Origin: Trochalopteron elliotii
Taxonomy: Eukaryota; Chordata; Aves; Passeriformes; Leiothrichidae
Direction: 5' to 3'
Assembly (NCBI GenBank): GCA_024734555.1
Contig: JANPWX010000054.1
Span: 7,297,516-7,361,515, forward strand
Length of the DNA: 64,000 nucleotides
Positions 61,501 to 64,000 of this stretch are shown here, one piece after another (the first letter of the stretch is position 1; each line of letters opens with the position of its first letter). A program made the translations under genes and the position numbers. Below the pieces are notes generated by a model. The model saw only the letters and a list, made by a program, of their open reading frames with translations. It was not told the DNA's origin and did not search any database.

Positions 61501-64000
61501 AGTGCGGGGAGACAGAGTTTTCTTGAGTTTTTTTATCTCTACAGAAATAAGTCGAGACCTTCTGAAGATCAGAAGGTTTTGAACCTTTCTTTGAGACAGA
61601 TCAGAAATGTCCTACAGGGACACTGAGTGATTGCTGTCCAGACATGTTGCTTCTGTGTTAAGTTTCATCTATCAAGGTCCTTGCCGGTGTTTTGAGAACA
61701 TTAGCTATAATGAGATGAATTTATGAGATCAAGGAAGGACAAAAGTTCTGAAAAAAAGTGCTACTGAAATTTTTGAAATTCTCACTGAGTTAGAGTAACT
61801 TTAGCCATTAACTACCCTCTTTTGTTCCTTTTAGATCACAGTTGAGTTTGAAATGAAACAGCAGTAATAGGATCACAAAAATGGTATTTTTTCCTGTCAA
61901 ATTTGTTTAATTTCTTTTTGGTGTCATGTGAGTCTTAGTTGATTGTTTCCTTTATCATTTTACTAGTGATTGCTGACTGAAGAAGGAACTGTATTTGTCC
62001 TTGTTAGGCTGGTACCAAGCTAGAAATATACTACTGCTGCTGTCCAGAAAGTTGAACAAGAAATAGGACCTTTGTATGACATGGCGGGGCCTTGTCATAC
62101 AAGTCAAAATTTTCTTGACGTTTGTATCCAAACTGAAAAAATCACTGGTCAGTGAATTCATCTTTCATCTATTTCAGTACCTTCTGTCTCCTGTTGAAAT
62201 TAGGTTTGCATGCTGTGTAGCTAGAAATATCTCAGCTACCTCTTTGAAATTTCAAAATATATTTCCTTTGTAATATTGGACAAAAACTACTGGTGAGAAT
62301 ATGGAGTTGGGGCAGCTCTTAAAGGCTCAGCTCCCTCAGTGTCACACAAATCTCTGCTCCCCCTTTCAATTGCTGCTAGATGAGCCTTGTAGTTAAAATA
62401 CCAGGAAAAGAAAGGTTCCAAGACTTTGATTCCCACTTTGAAGCTCATGATTCTCAATAAAGGTAAATATGAAGGCAACAATAGCAGCAGCAACTTCTGG
62501 AGCACAGGCTGTGTGTCTGCTCAGGTGGAGCTGTGTCCTGTTTTCCTGTTACGTGGATGGCAGCACTGTAAACAACCTGCTTCCTGCCAGGCTCACCCAG
62601 CGTGGAACAGGAAGGGATTGCTGGATTTCCAGTAGAAAAAAATGTGATGGGATGGAATGTTTTACAACTCTGCAAACCTTTGAAGCAATTTATGACTGCA
62701 CAAGGACAAATAATCAAAATCTCTTGTTTAATCTCTACTTAAAAATTACTAATAATTAAGAGGTTTTCTAGGTAACTTCTTAACATGTCTAAAGACATTA
62801 ATTAGCAACATAGAATTTCACCCCATTTCAGCTGAATTTTTTAGTCTTTCCCTGCATTGCTCCTCAAGGCTGAGATCCTGATGGCCATGTGCAACTGTTC
62901 TTTTTATAACTATTAAAACTGTTTTATAACTTTTCTTTTTCTAACAACATTTAGGTTTTGAAAAATCACAATCATGTATTCCTTCAGTCTCCTACATTCT
63001 ACTCTGAATTCCTTCTGACATTGTTAAGGGTCCTCTTCCTCTAAGCTTATTATCCTGTTAGCTATTTTAATGTGTGCTCACTGCAGCTTGTTACAGCTTT
63101 CTCTGTGCATTGCTCCTGGCTCCTGTTTAAGACTTTACCTCAGTCAAGGCTTCATCAGCACAAAGCAAGGTGGAATACTTTAGCAGGTAATGGATCTGGT
63201 CATTTCATGCATTTAAGATCATAAAATTCTGCTCACCTAGTCGCCTTATTTTTCTTCTGTTTTATTTTGGAGTTTGAAAACAAAACCTTTTTAAGCTCTG
63301 ATTTGTTTTTCCACAGGGCTCATGTTGCCAAGACAACTATTATAAATGTTCTCTTCTGGAAAAACCCTTGTAGACATAAGAAGCTTTCCCAGATATACCA
63401 TTCAAACTGAAATGTCGTAAAATACATAGTGAACATTTTTCCTTACACTGTCCATTTAATTGACATGGTGGGGTTATTCCCCATTCTGTATTTGCACTTT
63501 TTTATTCTTCATCCTCATTTGAGTAGCATAAAGGAAAAAAAAATACATTTTTGTCTTGATGTTTACTGAGTTAAAAAGGAGCAGGAAGTGTTTCTGGTCA
63601 AATATTTTAGGTAATAGGAATGCATGTTCTCTGTGTTGCTCTGACATCAGTTATCAGTATCTTCATAGGGAAAAAGCGGGGGAGGATTAATTTCTGGCAG
63701 AAATATGTTAGCTGCTAAAGCAACTAAAGAAATTAGCACAATTGTTGTTGCGTTTTTAAATCGATTTCTGGATTTTTTTTCATGATTTCATTTTTCACTT
63801 CCTTGGCCCTGCATAATGCAAGGTATCTAGGGACAACAGTACTGACCATGGACTGATTATACAAATTTGGAAGCTGCAGAAAAGAGAGATACAAGCTACT
63901 ACCTTAATTTTACCAACGGAATGAATTAGACCTGTGCTTCAGTTCACTAACATTGTCATTGGTCTTTAGTGCTCATACTTGTTTACGAAAGAACCAAAAT
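52501..64000. other. Intergenic, no gene recognised, to window end
   Basis: AT-rich sequence with no CpG island, CR1 terminus or conserved exon that I recognise. The longest open frame (61225-61626, 133 codons) is near the length expected by chance. A 10-base G run is at 56980-56989. By mammalian synteny this would be upstream flank of KCNMA1, but no KCNMA1 exon is visible. Confidence 0.7.
56980..56989. repeat. Homopolymer G(10)
   Basis: An uninterrupted run of ten G in AT-rich surroundings. It may be prone to sequencing length error. Confidence 0.85.

Noticed and set aside
61225..61626. Longest intergenic open frame, 133 codons, plus strand, with a 7-bp inverted repeat (CTGCTCC at 61251, GGAGCAG at 61277) near its start
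   Set aside because: About one or two frames of this length are expected by chance in 64 kb on six frames. There is no recognisable motif, no promoter or splice context, and the composition is not protein-like.
52500..64000. First exon or promoter of KCNMA1
   Set aside because: That region should be GC-rich with a CpG island and a recognisable N-terminal and S0 segment. Nothing like it occurs before the window ends.
1..64000. CRISPR arrays, insertion sequences, operons, riboswitches or full-length endogenous retroviruses
   Set aside because: The sequence is vertebrate nuclear DNA. No spaced direct-repeat array, long terminal repeat pair or polyprotein frame was found.

Overview
The window is nuclear DNA of a vertebrate, most likely a passerine bird. 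It shows an AT-rich background, GT-AG introns, no operons, and one large gene split into many short exons. An intronic SINE joins a tRNA-Ile-like head to a CR1-type tail ending in an ATTCTGTG octamer repeat, which is the layout of the passerine family TguSINE1. A separate CR1 3' tail lies two introns away. The species cannot be named from this.

Positions 1 to about 32,480 hold the 3' two thirds of one plus-strand gene, DLG5 (discs large MAGUK scaffold protein 5). I could place 23 coding exons from 520 to the stop at 30714-30716. Every junction phase agrees, and the join gives 1,358 complete codons before the stop, starting in the third base of a codon. In order they encode the end of the N-terminal region, PDZ1-PDZ2, a long Ser/Pro-rich linker (mostly one 1,020-nt exon), PDZ3, a short linker, PDZ4, SH3, a basic hinge and a guanylate-kinase-like domain. 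The N-terminal CARD-like and coiled-coil part must lie upstream of the window. The 3' UTR runs from 30717 to a poly(A) signal at 32455-32460 followed by a GT-rich element.

From about 32,500 to 64,000 I find no convincing gene, CpG island or RNA gene: only AT-rich single-copy-looking sequence, low-complexity tracts and scattered short chance ORFs. In mammals the gene downstream of DLG5 is KCNMA1, transcribed the same way. This stretch is therefore plausibly the upstream flank of that gene, but none of its exons is recognisable here.

Points of note are a GC-AG intron with a decoy GT four bases downstream, an apparent assembly false duplication (57 bp repeated exactly on both sides of a single N), a strong AT-rich stem-loop in the 3' UTR, and the SINE. 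I found no evidence of a novel multi-gene system.
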